Shown here one piece after another: positions 25,748 through 33,021 of a stretch of DNA of 41,610 nucleotides. Source of the stretch: Planctomycetota bacterium (GTDB lineage: Bacteria; Planctomycetota; JAJSAM01; JAJVHW01); NCBI GenBank assembly GCA_021414065.1, contig JAIOPE010000095.1, positions 1-41,610 on the forward strand. Reading direction: 5' to 3'. Position numbers and translations under genes: made by a program. The stretch's first letter is position 1. Each line of letters opens with the position of its first letter. The notes under the pieces are model-generated. The model had not been told where the DNA came from and searched no databases. It saw only the letters and a list, made by a program, of their open reading frames with translations.

Positions 25748-26866
25748 ATGTTCATCCCGATCCGCATCCACCAGGGCACCGCCGGGCTGTTGTTCCGCGG
25801 CGGCGACTTCGCCGGCGTGCTGCCGCCCGGGCGCTTCTGGGCGCGCTCGTTCCTGTTCGGCGCCGCGCGCGACCGCGTGCAGATCGCCGACACCACGGGC
25901 GGATTCCTGTCGCACCCGCAGCTCGACCTGATCGTGCGCCACCCGAGCGCCGCGCGGGCGCTGGACGTGGTGGACGTGGCCGACCACGAGCGCATCGTCG
26001 TCCGCAAGAACGGTCGCGTCGCGTGGGTCCTGGGGCCCGGTCGCTACGCGTTCTGGAAGGAGCCGCACCGCATCGAGGTCCAGCGGTTCGACACCGCGGA
26101 CCTGCGCCTCCGCACGCCGAACCCGGACGCCGTCCTCGCGGCGAGCGAGGGCAAGGCGCACCTGACCGACGTGAACGTGCCCGCCGATCACGAGCTGCTG
26201 GTGTTCCGCGACGGCCGTCTCATCGACCGCGTCGTCGGCGAGCGCTACGTCCACTGGACGCGCGCCGGCCGCGTGACCACGGCGGTCGTGGACCGCCGCG
26301 AGCAGGTGCTCGACGTGGCGGGGCAGGAGATTATGACGCAGGACAAGGTGACGTTGCGCGTCCACCTGATCGTCTCGTACCGCGTGACCGACGCGGTGCG
26401 AGCGGTCGGTGAGGTCGCGGACGTCTCCCAGGCGGTCTACCGCGAGGCGCAGTTGGCCCTGCGGGCTGCCGTCGGCGGGCGCTCGATCGACGTGCTGCTC
26501 TCCGACAAGGAAGCGGTCGGCGCGGAGATCCGCGGCGTGCTGGCGAAGCGTTCCGAGAGCTTCGGCGTGGCCGTACTCTCCGTCGGGTTGCGCGACGTGA
26601 CGCTGCCCGGCGACATGAAGACGATCCTGAACCAGGTGATCACCGCCTCGAAGGAGGCGGAGGCAAACCTGATCCGCCGCCGCGAGGAGACTGCGGCTGC
26701 GCGAAGCCAGGCGAACACTGCGCGTCTGCTGCAGGACAACCCTGCGCTGGCGCGCCTGAAGGAACTGGAGATGCTGCAGACGATCCTGGCCGGCACGAAG
26801 ACGACGTTCGTGCTGGGCCCGGGCGACCTGACGGCACAGATCAAGACGCTGGTCGCGCCCGAGTAG
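25748..26866 (+). CDS. Slipin/SPFH (band 7) protein of the RNA-repair locus, without a membrane helix
   Basis: 372 residues from ATG 25748, with GGAGA about 7 nt upstream; frame upstream is open but non-coding in composition. Residues 160-330 are an SPFH/band-7 domain (REQVLDVAGQEIMTQDKVTLRVHLIVSYRV in part, and EAQLALRAAVGGRSIDVLLSDK), followed by a helical tail (KEAEANLIRRREETAAARSQANTARLL) typical of slipins. Ordinary slipins start with a membrane hairpin; here no hydrophobic stretch exists. In its place the N-terminal 160 residues hold three related modules of the form LLFRxGR..VLxPGRYxFW at about 11-32, 79-103 and 137-160. Slipin genes are recurrent in rtcR-rtcB loci. A scaffold for the repair enzymes is an inference. 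Confidence 0.88.
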   Translation: MFIPIRIHQGTAGLLFRGGDFAGVLPPGRFWARSFLFGAARDRVQIADTTGGFLSHPQLDLIVRHPSAARALDVVDVADHERIVVRKNGRVAWVLGPGRYAFWKEPHRIEVQRFDTADLRLRTPNPDAVLAASEGKAHLTDVNVPADHELLVFRDGRLIDRVVGERYVHWTRAGRVTTAVVDRREQVLDVAGQEIMTQDKVTLRVHLIVSYRVTDAVRAVGEVADVSQAVYREAQLALRAAVGGRSIDVLLSDKEAVGAEIRGVLAKRSESFGVAVLSVGLRDVTLPGDMKTILNQVITASKEAEANLIRRREETAAARSQANTARLLQDNPALARLKELEMLQTILAGTKTTFVLGPGDLTAQIKTLVAPE

Positions 26867-26884
26867 GCGCGGGGCCGACGCGGG

Positions 26885-26913
26885 GAGTTTGTGAGTTTTT
26901 GGGGACCGTCCCC
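26885..26913 (+). repeat. Third copy of the 29-nt REP-like repeat, abutting the rtcB ribosome binding site
   Basis: Identical over 29 nt to copy 2 at 25034-25062 and in the same orientation. It ends 1 nt before AAGGAG (26915-26920), the rtcB Shine-Dalgarno, and 12 nt before the start codon. The inner 13-nt palindrome could form a small hairpin next to the ribosome binding site. It could also pair with copy 1 (24973-25001) of the same transcript. Confidence 0.9.
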
Positions 26914-26925
26914 GAAGGAGATCCC

Positions 26926-28146
26926 ATGAGCTACGAGCACCACGAGATCGAGGGCGGAGTCCCCGTGAAGGCCTGGACGCACGGCGTTCCGGTCGAAGAG
27001 GAGGCGTGGAAGCAGATCCGGAACGTCGCACGGCTTCCGTTCGTGCAGGGCTGGGTCGCCGTCATGCCGGACGTCCACTGGGGCGTCGGCGCGACGATCG
27101 GCACGGTGATCCCGACCGCAGGGGCGATCGTGCCCGCGGCGGTCGGCGTGGACATCGGCTGCGGGATGATGGCGGTGCGCACGACGCTGAACGCGGCCGA
27201 CCTGCCGACCGACCTTTCCGCGATGCGCTCCCGCATCGAGAACGCCGTCCCGCACGGACGCACGCACGGCGGCGGACCCGGCGACCGCGGCGCGTGGGCG
27301 AACCTGCCCGACGCGCAGGCGGCTGTGTGGGCCGAACTGGCGCCTGCGCACGACCGGATCTGGGCGAAGCACCAGCGGCTCCGCGGCGGGAACACCGTGA
27401 ACCACCTGGGCACGCTCGGCACGGGCAACCACTTCATCGAGATCTGCCTCGACCAAGCGGACCGCGTGTGGTTCCTCCTGCACTCAGGCTCCCGCGGGAT
27501 CGGGAACCGGATCGGCACGTACTTCATCGACCTCGCGAAGCGCGACCTTCGCGAGCACGTGAAGAACCTGCCCGACGAGGACCTGGCGTACTTCCCGGAG
27601 GGCGCGCAGCACTTCGACGACTACGTCGAGGCGGTGTCGTGGGCCCAGACGTTCGCGATGCGCAACCGCGAGCTGATGATGGCCGCCGTCGTCCGCGCCG
27701 TTGCGGCGACGCCCGGCGTGCCGCCGTTCGAGTGCGGCCTCGAGGCCGTCAACTGCCACCACAACTACGTCCGCCGCGAGACGCACTTCGGGCGCGACGT
27801 CTGGCTCACGCGCAAGGGCGCGGTGCGCGCCGGGCTCGGCGAGATGGGGATCATCCCCGGATCGATGGGCGCCCGGAGCTACATCGTCCGCGGCAAGGGC
27901 AACAAGGAGAGCTACGAGACCTGCAGCCACGGCGCGGGGCGCGCGATGTCGCGCAACGCGGCGAAGAAGCGGTTCTCGCTGGCCGACCACGAGGCCGCGA
28001 CGCGCGGCGTCGAGTGCCGCAAGGACGCCGAGGTGATCGACGAGACGCCGGCCGCGTACAAGCCGATCGACGACGTGATGGCCGCGCAGGCGGACCTGGT
28101 CGAAATCGTCCACACGCTGAAGCAGATCGTCTGTGTGAAGGGGTGA
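26926..28146 (+). CDS. rtcB: RNA-splicing ligase RtcB
   Basis: 406 residues from ATG 26926, chosen because AAGGAG lies 5 nt upstream; this matches the 408-residue E. coli enzyme. Conserved motifs are all present: MPDVHWGVGATIGTV, GVDIGCGMMAVRT with the metal-binding Cys79, LGTLGTGNHFIEI, LHSGSRGIGNRIG, AVNCHHNYVRRE, GSMGARSYIVRGKGN, and SHGAGRAMSRNAAKK with His335 as the GMP-accepting nucleophile. It joins 3'-phosphate or 2',3'-cyclic phosphate ends to 5'-OH ends using GTP and Mn2+. It needs no archease here as far as the window shows; no archease gene is nearby. It lies 59 bp after the slipin gene and 4 bp before rtcA. Confidence 0.98.
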   Translation: MSYEHHEIEGGVPVKAWTHGVPVEEEAWKQIRNVARLPFVQGWVAVMPDVHWGVGATIGTVIPTAGAIVPAAVGVDIGCGMMAVRTTLNAADLPTDLSAMRSRIENAVPHGRTHGGGPGDRGAWANLPDAQAAVWAELAPAHDRIWAKHQRLRGGNTVNHLGTLGTGNHFIEICLDQADRVWFLLHSGSRGIGNRIGTYFIDLAKRDLREHVKNLPDEDLAYFPEGAQHFDDYVEAVSWAQTFAMRNRELMMAAVVRAVAATPGVPPFECGLEAVNCHHNYVRRETHFGRDVWLTRKGAVRAGLGEMGIIPGSMGARSYIVRGKGNKESYETCSHGAGRAMSRNAAKKRFSLADHEAATRGVECRKDAEVIDETPAAYKPIDDVMAAQADLVEIVHTLKQIVCVKG

Positions 28147-28150
28147 TGTC

Positions 28151-29254
28151 GTGATGGCGCTCAACTCCGCCGGGACTCCCACGGGGCCGGTTCGTCTCGA
28201 CGGCGCTCTCGGCGAGGGCGGCGGGCAGGTGCTCCGCACCGCGCTCGCGCTGTCCCTCGCCACCGGGCGGCCCTTCGACATCGTGAACATCCGTGCCAAG
28301 CGGGCGAAGCCCGGCCTGCTCCGACAGCACCTGACCGCCGTGAACGCGGCGGCCGCGGTGTCGTCGGCCGAGGTCGAGGGTGCCGAGCCGGGCTCGCAGA
28401 CGCTCCGGTTCCGCCCGGGTGCGGTGCGTCCCGGCGAGTACGCGTTCCAGGTCGGCACGGCCGGGAGCGCGTGCCTCGTCGCGCAGACGATTCTGCTCCC
28501 GCTCGCGCTCGCGGGCGGCGCGTCGTCGGTCGTGATCGAGGGCGGAACGCACAATCCGGCCGCACCGCCCTTTGACCACCTGGCCGAGGCGTGGTTGCCG
28601 CACCTGCGCACAATGGGGTTCCGCATCGACGCCACGCTCGAGCGCGCGGGCTTCTACCCGGCCGGCGGGGGACGACTGCGCCTCGGGATCGCTCCCGCCG
28701 CCGCGTTCCGCCCCCTCGTGATCGAGGACCGCGGCGCGATTCTCGTCCGCGAGGCGCGCGCCGTGATGGCCCTCATTCCGCGCAGCGTCGGCGACCGCGA
28801 GCTCGACGTCGTGGTGCGCTCGTCGTCGCTCCTCCGGGCCGACTGCTCGGTCGTCACGGTGGACTCCCCGGGCCCCGGCAACGTGCTGCTCCTGACGATT
28901 CGATGCGAGGGCGGCACCGAGGTGTTCACGGGCTTCGGCGAGCACCGCCGCCGTGCGGAGTCCGTCGCAGCCGAGGCCGTGGACGAGATGCGCGAGTGGC
29001 ACGCGTCGGGCGTGCCCGTCGGGCGCCACCTCGCCGACCAGTTGCTCCTGCCGATGGCCCTCGCTGCGGGCGGGTCCTTCCGCACGCTCGCACCGACGAT
29101 GCACACGACCACGAACTGCGACGTGATCGCCGCGTTCCTCGGCGACGTCGTGACGATCGAGCGCGGGACGGAGCGCGGCGTCGATGCCGAGGTCTGCGGC
29201 GGCGTACGCACGTCCCGCGTTGTGGTGCGCGGCGCTGCGACTCCTGCCGCATAG
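28151..29254 (+). CDS. rtcA: RNA 3'-terminal phosphate cyclase
   Basis: 367 residues from GTG 28151, with AAGGGG 7 nt upstream; ATG 28154 is equally possible and one residue shorter. LDGALGEGGGQVLRTALALS opens the family, then RAKRAKPGLLRQHLTAVNAA, GGTHNPAAPPFDHL and the C-terminal MHTTTNCDVI with the AMP-accepting His near residue 318. The enzyme uses ATP to turn RNA 3'-phosphate ends into 2',3'-cyclic phosphates, which RtcB can use. The 4-bp gap to rtcB implies coupled translation. The length fits bacterial RtcA (about 340-350), with a slightly longer C-terminus. Confidence 0.97.
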   Translation: MMALNSAGTPTGPVRLDGALGEGGGQVLRTALALSLATGRPFDIVNIRAKRAKPGLLRQHLTAVNAAAAVSSAEVEGAEPGSQTLRFRPGAVRPGEYAFQVGTAGSACLVAQTILLPLALAGGASSVVIEGGTHNPAAPPFDHLAEAWLPHLRTMGFRIDATLERAGFYPAGGGRLRLGIAPAAAFRPLVIEDRGAILVREARAVMALIPRSVGDRELDVVVRSSSLLRADCSVVTVDSPGPGNVLLLTIRCEGGTEVFTGFGEHRRRAESVAAEAVDEMREWHASGVPVGRHLADQLLLPMALAAGGSFRTLAPTMHTTTNCDVIAAFLGDVVTIERGTERGVDAEVCGGVRTSRVVVRGAATPAA

Positions 29255-29627
29255 GTCTGCCGCAGCGCGACCGGCGAACGAGAATCCGGGCCGATCCATC
29301 GGATTTCTTCCGGGTGCTTCCAGGGGCTCGGCGCGTGCGCCGAGCCTGTTCGAGCCGGGAGACACCGCGCCCAGGATCGGCCTGGAGCCTCGATTCCGCG
29401 ACGACGCAGCCTCAAGCAGGCTCGCGCGGCGCACCCCCTTCCCGTGGTGGCACATTGGCCGATCCGCCCCAAGGGATCGGGTTCGGACTTGCACCTGAGC
29501 CTGGAACTCCGTATGTTGTCCCTACCTATTGTGCCCGGACGTTATTCGGACACCAGAGGCTGCGCCGCTCGGGGTTCCTGGAGGCCCTCCGGACCGGACG
29601 ACGCAGACGGAGCGAGACGCGACTCCC
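29255..29627 (+). other. Gene-free stretch between rtcA and the sigma factor gene
   Basis: 373 nt. It contains several GGATCGG/CCGATCC-type short inverted segments (for example near 29291-29300 and 29374-29383) but no strong hairpin with a T-tract. The only promoter-like pair I see is listed separately at 29489-29517. No credible reading frame crosses it. Confidence 0.5.
29489..29517 (+). promoter_or_regulatory. Weak sigma-70-type promoter candidate upstream of the FliA/WhiG-like sigma gene
   Basis: TTGCAC, 17 nt, TATGTT: three and four of six positions match the housekeeping consensus, with ideal spacing. It would start transcription near 29524, about 104 nt before the ATG, separating this gene from the RNA-repair unit. 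Confidence 0.3.
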
Positions 29628-30398
29628 ATGCAGAAGAGCGATGCGCTGCAGGCGATGTGGCGCGAGTACAAGCGCACGTCGTCCGTCACGCTCCGCAACC
29701 AGATCGTGGAGGCGTACCTCCCGCTGGTGGATTACCTCTCGGAGCGGATCGCCGAACGCCTTCCGCGCTGCGTCGGCGTGGACGAGGTCCGAAGCGCCGG
29801 CGTGCTCGGACTGATGGATGCCGTCGAAGGGTTCGACCTCGAGCGCGGCATCAAGTTCGAGACGTACTGCTCCGTCCGAGTGCGCGGCAGCATCCTCGAC
29901 GAACTCCGCTCCCGTGACTGGGTGCCGCGCCTCGTGCGGAGCCGAGCCCAGAAGTTCGCGCTTGCGGTGCGGCGCCTCCAGGGCACGCTCGGGCGCAAGC
30001 CGACGCCGCCGGAGGTCATGTCGGATCTCGGACTCAAGGCCGAGGAGTACGAGGAGCTCCAGCGCGATCTCGCGCGGCTCGCCATCTACTCGCTCAGCCA
30101 GACCGACGACAACGACGAAGACGGCCACGGCGGCGCCCGCTCTTCCACCCTCGTGGACCGGCGGCACCCTGATCCCGTGGACATGCTGCAGAAGCGCGAG
30201 GCCACGGGCGTCATCCTGCGCGACGTCGATGAGAAGGAGCGGCAGATCCTGGCGCTCTACTACTTCGAGTGCCTCACGATGAAAGAGATCGGGCGCCGCC
30301 TGAGCCTCTCCGAGAGCCGCGTGTGCCAGATCCACGGCGAGGTCATCCAGCGCCTTCGCGACGCGCTGGCGAGCAAGTCCGAGGAACTCAGTAGCTGA
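29628..30398 (+). CDS. FliA/WhiG-family RNA polymerase sigma factor
   Basis: 256 residues from ATG 29628; the longer in-frame start upstream overlaps promoter-like DNA and is not credible. Region 2 is clear at residues 18-90 (NQIVEAYLPLVDYLSERIAERL, VGVDEVRSAGVLGLMDAVEGFD, KFETYCSVRVRGSILDELRSRDWVPR). Region 3 follows with LQGTLGRKPTPPEVMSDLGL, and region 4 with ILALYYFECLTMKEIGRRLSLSESRVCQIH, the helix-turn-helix that reads -35 elements. This is the group 3 sigma layout of FliA, WhiG and SigB-like factors. No flagellar gene is in the window, and the downstream neighbour is kdsA on the other strand, so its regulon is unknown. Confidence 0.93.
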   Translation: MQKSDALQAMWREYKRTSSVTLRNQIVEAYLPLVDYLSERIAERLPRCVGVDEVRSAGVLGLMDAVEGFDLERGIKFETYCSVRVRGSILDELRSRDWVPRLVRSRAQKFALAVRRLQGTLGRKPTPPEVMSDLGLKAEEYEELQRDLARLAIYSLSQTDDNDEDGHGGARSSTLVDRRHPDPVDMLQKREATGVILRDVDEKERQILALYYFECLTMKEIGRRLSLSESRVCQIHGEVIQRLRDALASKSEELSS

Positions 30399-30545
30399 CG
30401 AGACGAGTCGTCGTGGTGGGGGCTCAACGCGGGTTTCCCTGCACGACGCGCTTCCGCGGAGCAGAGCGACCGGGCCGGACCGAGGAGACTGGGACGCCGC
30501 GCTCGCAGGGACGTCCCCGACGAGGTAGGCCCGAGTCGCGGAGAT

Positions 30546-31406
30546 TCAGACCGGTTCGTTCAGCGCGCGGCGGATCGCGAGCACGTCGCGCAGCAGCTTC
30601 GGGAGATCCTTCAGATCGAGGTTGTTCGGACCGTCGGAGAGTGCGTGGTCCGGGTCGTCGTGGCACTCGAGGAAGAGGCCATCGACGCCGCACGCCACGG
30701 CGCCGCGCACGAGGTACGGGATCATGTCCCGCTGGCCGCCGCTCCGGTCGCCGAGCCCGCCCGGTTGCTGCACGCTGTGCGTGCCGTCGAAGACGACCGG
30801 CCAGCCCGTCGCTCGCATGACCGGGAACGCGCGCAGATCAGTCACGAGCGTGTGGTAGCCGAAGCTCACGCCGCGCTCAGTCAGGAGGATGCGGTCGGTA
30901 CCGGACGCCTGGAGCTTGGCGGCCACGTTCGCCATGTCCTCGGGCGCCAGGAACTGCCCCTTCTTCACGTTGACGATGCGCCCGGACTTCGCGCACGCGT
31001 CGAGCAGGTCGGTCTGACGGCAGAGGAACGCCGGCACCTGCAAGATGTCGAGCGTATTCGCGGCGCGCTCGACCTGCGCCGACTCGTGCACGTCGGAGAC
31101 GAGCGGGAGCCCGTGCTCCGCGCGCACCTCCTCGAGGATCGCCAGCGCGGCGTCGGCCCCGATCCCGCGGAAGCTCTTGTGCGACGACCGGTTCGCCTTG
31201 TCGTAGCTCGCCTTGAACACGAGCGGGACGCCGAGCTCGCCGCAGATCTCCTTCAGGATGCGCGCGATCGTGAGCGTCTTCTCGCGGCCCTCGACGACGC
31301 AGGGCCCGGCGAGGAGGAAGAGCGGGTGGGCGCGGCCCATCGGGATCGAACCGCCACGGGGCAGGTCGAGGCGGACTGTGCGGGCGGGCGCGGTCGGCTG
31401 GTCCAT
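30546..31406 (-). CDS. kdsA: 3-deoxy-8-phosphooctulonate synthase (Kdo-8-phosphate synthase)
   Basis: 286 residues from ATG 31406, normal for the family. Motifs: LLAGPCVVEGRE, FKASYDKANRSSHKSFRG, LVSDVHESAQVERAA, QVPAFLCRQTDLL, NVKKGQFLAPEDM, RGVSFGYHTLVTDLR, FDGTHSVQQPGG and FLECHDDPDHALSDGPN. It condenses phosphoenolpyruvate with arabinose-5-phosphate to form Kdo-8-phosphate for lipopolysaccharide. NVKKGQF instead of NVCKGQF-type residue choice would be relevant to metal dependence, but I cannot settle this by eye. It is last of three minus-strand genes, 41 bp after the lipid-kinase-like gene, and converges with the sigma factor gene. Confidence 0.97.
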   Translation of the reverse strand: MDQPTAPARTVRLDLPRGGSIPMGRAHPLFLLAGPCVVEGREKTLTIARILKEICGELGVPLVFKASYDKANRSSHKSFRGIGADAALAILEEVRAEHGLPLVSDVHESAQVERAANTLDILQVPAFLCRQTDLLDACAKSGRIVNVKKGQFLAPEDMANVAAKLQASGTDRILLTERGVSFGYHTLVTDLRAFPVMRATGWPVVFDGTHSVQQPGGLGDRSGGQRDMIPYLVRGAVACGVDGLFLECHDDPDHALSDGPNNLDLKDLPKLLRDVLAIRRALNEPV

Positions 31407-31447
31407 GCGGGAACTCTCGGGGTTGGTGCGGTCCGGCGCGAGACGAA

Positions 31448-32419
31448 TCAGCCCTGCCGTCCGCGGTGATCCGGTCCGGGCACGAGGATACGGAGCGTGG
31501 CGGGACGGACGATGAGGTCCGCGGGTGTCGCGCCGGCCGGGTCGCCGTCCACCTGCAAGGGCACGGCGCGTTCCGAGGCGACGCGGAACGACGTTGCGCG
31601 GACGACCGTGACGCACGGATCCGCCGCGAGCGTGCGGCGCCAGGCGCGCCAGGCGATGCGGGGGAGGTGGCTCCGGCCGTCGGGGGCGATCAGCACGGCG
31701 TCGAGCAGTCCGTCCCCAGGGAGCGCCGCCGGGGCGGGCGTGAAGAACTTCGCGTAGGGCCGGCAATTGAGGAACAGGGCGAGGACCGCCTCGCGCGGCG
31801 GCTCCCCGGGTGCATCGACGCGGAACACGGGGAAGTCGTAGTCGCGGAGCGCCGACGCGATCGGCCCGAACCACGTACTGACCTGGATGTGGCCCTTTCG
31901 CTTCGCCGCGAGCGCCGCGACGACGTGCGCGTCCCACCCGGCCCCGGCGCACGCGAGCATCGTCTTCGTGATGGGCCCGGACGAGCCTGCGGCGCGGATG
32001 CCCACGGTGTCCATCGTTCGGACCGTGCCGCCGAGGAGCACGCGGGCGGCGCCGACCGGATCGAAGGGCACGCCGAACTCGCGCGCCACCAAGTTGCTCG
32101 TCCCCCGTGCGAGGACCGCGAGCGGCGGGGCGCCCGGTCCCGCCCGCAGCAGCCCGGAGGCGACCTCGTTCAGGGTGCCGTCGCCGCCCGCCGCGACGAC
32201 CACCGCTGCGCCGTCGGCGGCAGCTTCGAACGCGAGGTCGGGAGCGTGCCCCGCGCGCTCGGTGGGCCGCAGTCGGACCTGGTAGCCGCCACGCTCCAAC
32301 TCGGCGCGGAACAGCGCGAGCGACGCCGCCGCGCGCGACGAGCCGGAGATCGGGTTCAGGATGATGTCGGCGCGCGGCACGCGGTCATCTGGTCCCCGAG
32401 ACAGCGGGTTCTCCGTCAT
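31448..32419 (-). CDS. Diacylglycerol kinase / lipid kinase family protein (YegS/DgkB-like)
   Basis: 323 residues from ATG 32419, overlapping the stop of the upstream gene by 4 nt (ATGA). The N-terminal kinase domain begins ADIILNPISGSSRAAASL and holds AGGDGTLNEVASGLL near residue 75, the GGDGT nucleotide-binding motif. LARGTSNLVAREFG and the GDGLLDAVLI segment near residue 240 are standard for the family. It would phosphorylate a lipid such as diacylglycerol at the membrane; sphingoid bases are an alternative substrate in this family. No membrane helix is present. Coupling with the next gene kdsA, 41 bp away, may reflect a shared role in envelope lipid supply. Confidence 0.92.
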   Translation of the reverse strand: MTENPLSRGPDDRVPRADIILNPISGSSRAAASLALFRAELERGGYQVRLRPTERAGHAPDLAFEAAADGAAVVVAAGGDGTLNEVASGLLRAGPGAPPLAVLARGTSNLVAREFGVPFDPVGAARVLLGGTVRTMDTVGIRAAGSSGPITKTMLACAGAGWDAHVVAALAAKRKGHIQVSTWFGPIASALRDYDFPVFRVDAPGEPPREAVLALFLNCRPYAKFFTPAPAALPGDGLLDAVLIAPDGRSHLPRIAWRAWRRTLAADPCVTVVRATSFRVASERAVPLQVDGDPAGATPADLIVRPATLRILVPGPDHRGRQG

Positions 32420-32889
32420 GCACGTCCCGCGCCGTCGGCGGCCACGATGCCGTGGTACCTGGACCGCTTGCCGAGCAGTCGCTTCACCACGGCGTACATC
32501 CGGAAGAAGCGGTCGATGCGGTCGGCGTCGGACGACGCGAACGAGCCGTCGGGTGTGACGATCCACTTGTCGTCCACGACGCCGCCGTCGTCGAATCGGG
32601 CCACAGCCGTGACGAGGCCTTCGACGACGTCCAGCGGGCGCGCGGCGGGACCGAGCCAGATGCCGTCCTGGCCGAGGCCGTCTGCAGCCGGTTCGCCCAC
32701 GACGTGTCCGTAGTCGAACGGGCAGCGCACCGGCGAGACGTACTTCAGGCGCAGGCGACCGTCCACCCAATCGCGCTTCACGAACGAGCCCTGCGGCGTC
32801 TCGACGAACACCGAGACACGGCGGCGCCCGGGCATCGGGGCCGACTGGGGCATCCGGGCGGGTGGGGGCGGCATGGGGGCGCGGAACAC
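32416..32889 (-). CDS. Inorganic-pyrophosphatase-like protein with an altered active site
   Basis: 157 residues from GTG 32889; ATG 32874 gives 152. A Pro/Met-rich leader of about 25 residues precedes a domain that follows the soluble family I pyrophosphatase pattern: VETPQGSFVKRDWVDGRLRLKY, CPFDYGHVVGEP, PLDVV and DGGVVDDKWIVTP. The normal YPxNYGxIPxT..DGDPxD block is replaced by PFDYGHVVGEPAADGLGQDG, so the central metal-binding DxDPxD is not recognisable, whereas the DDK downstream remains. The protein is also shorter than the usual 170-180. It may have a changed substrate or no activity. Its stop overlaps the start of the lipid-kinase gene by 4 nt, so the two are probably co-expressed. 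Confidence 0.7.
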   Translation of the reverse strand: MFRAPMPPPPARMPQSAPMPGRRRVSVFVETPQGSFVKRDWVDGRLRLKYVSPVRCPFDYGHVVGEPAADGLGQDGIWLGPAARPLDVVEGLVTAVARFDDGGVVDDKWIVTPDGSFASSDADRIDRFFRMYAVVKRLLGKRSRYHGIVAADGAGRA

Positions 32890-33021
32890 GGGCGACGGGG
32901 CAGAGCCAGCAGGAAGCGCGAGAGTCTACGCCGTCGGCGCTGGTCCGCGCGTGGCCCATCCACGCGAGTCCGTCGGCGGAAGGCCGCCGCGTCCGTCGCC
33001 CGGTTCCGGTAGCTTGCGGCG

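Noticed and set aside
30491..30517. GGGACG...CGTCCC inverted segment between the sigma gene and kdsA as a terminator
   Set aside because: 6-bp stem with a 15-nt loop and no T-tract; too weak to list.
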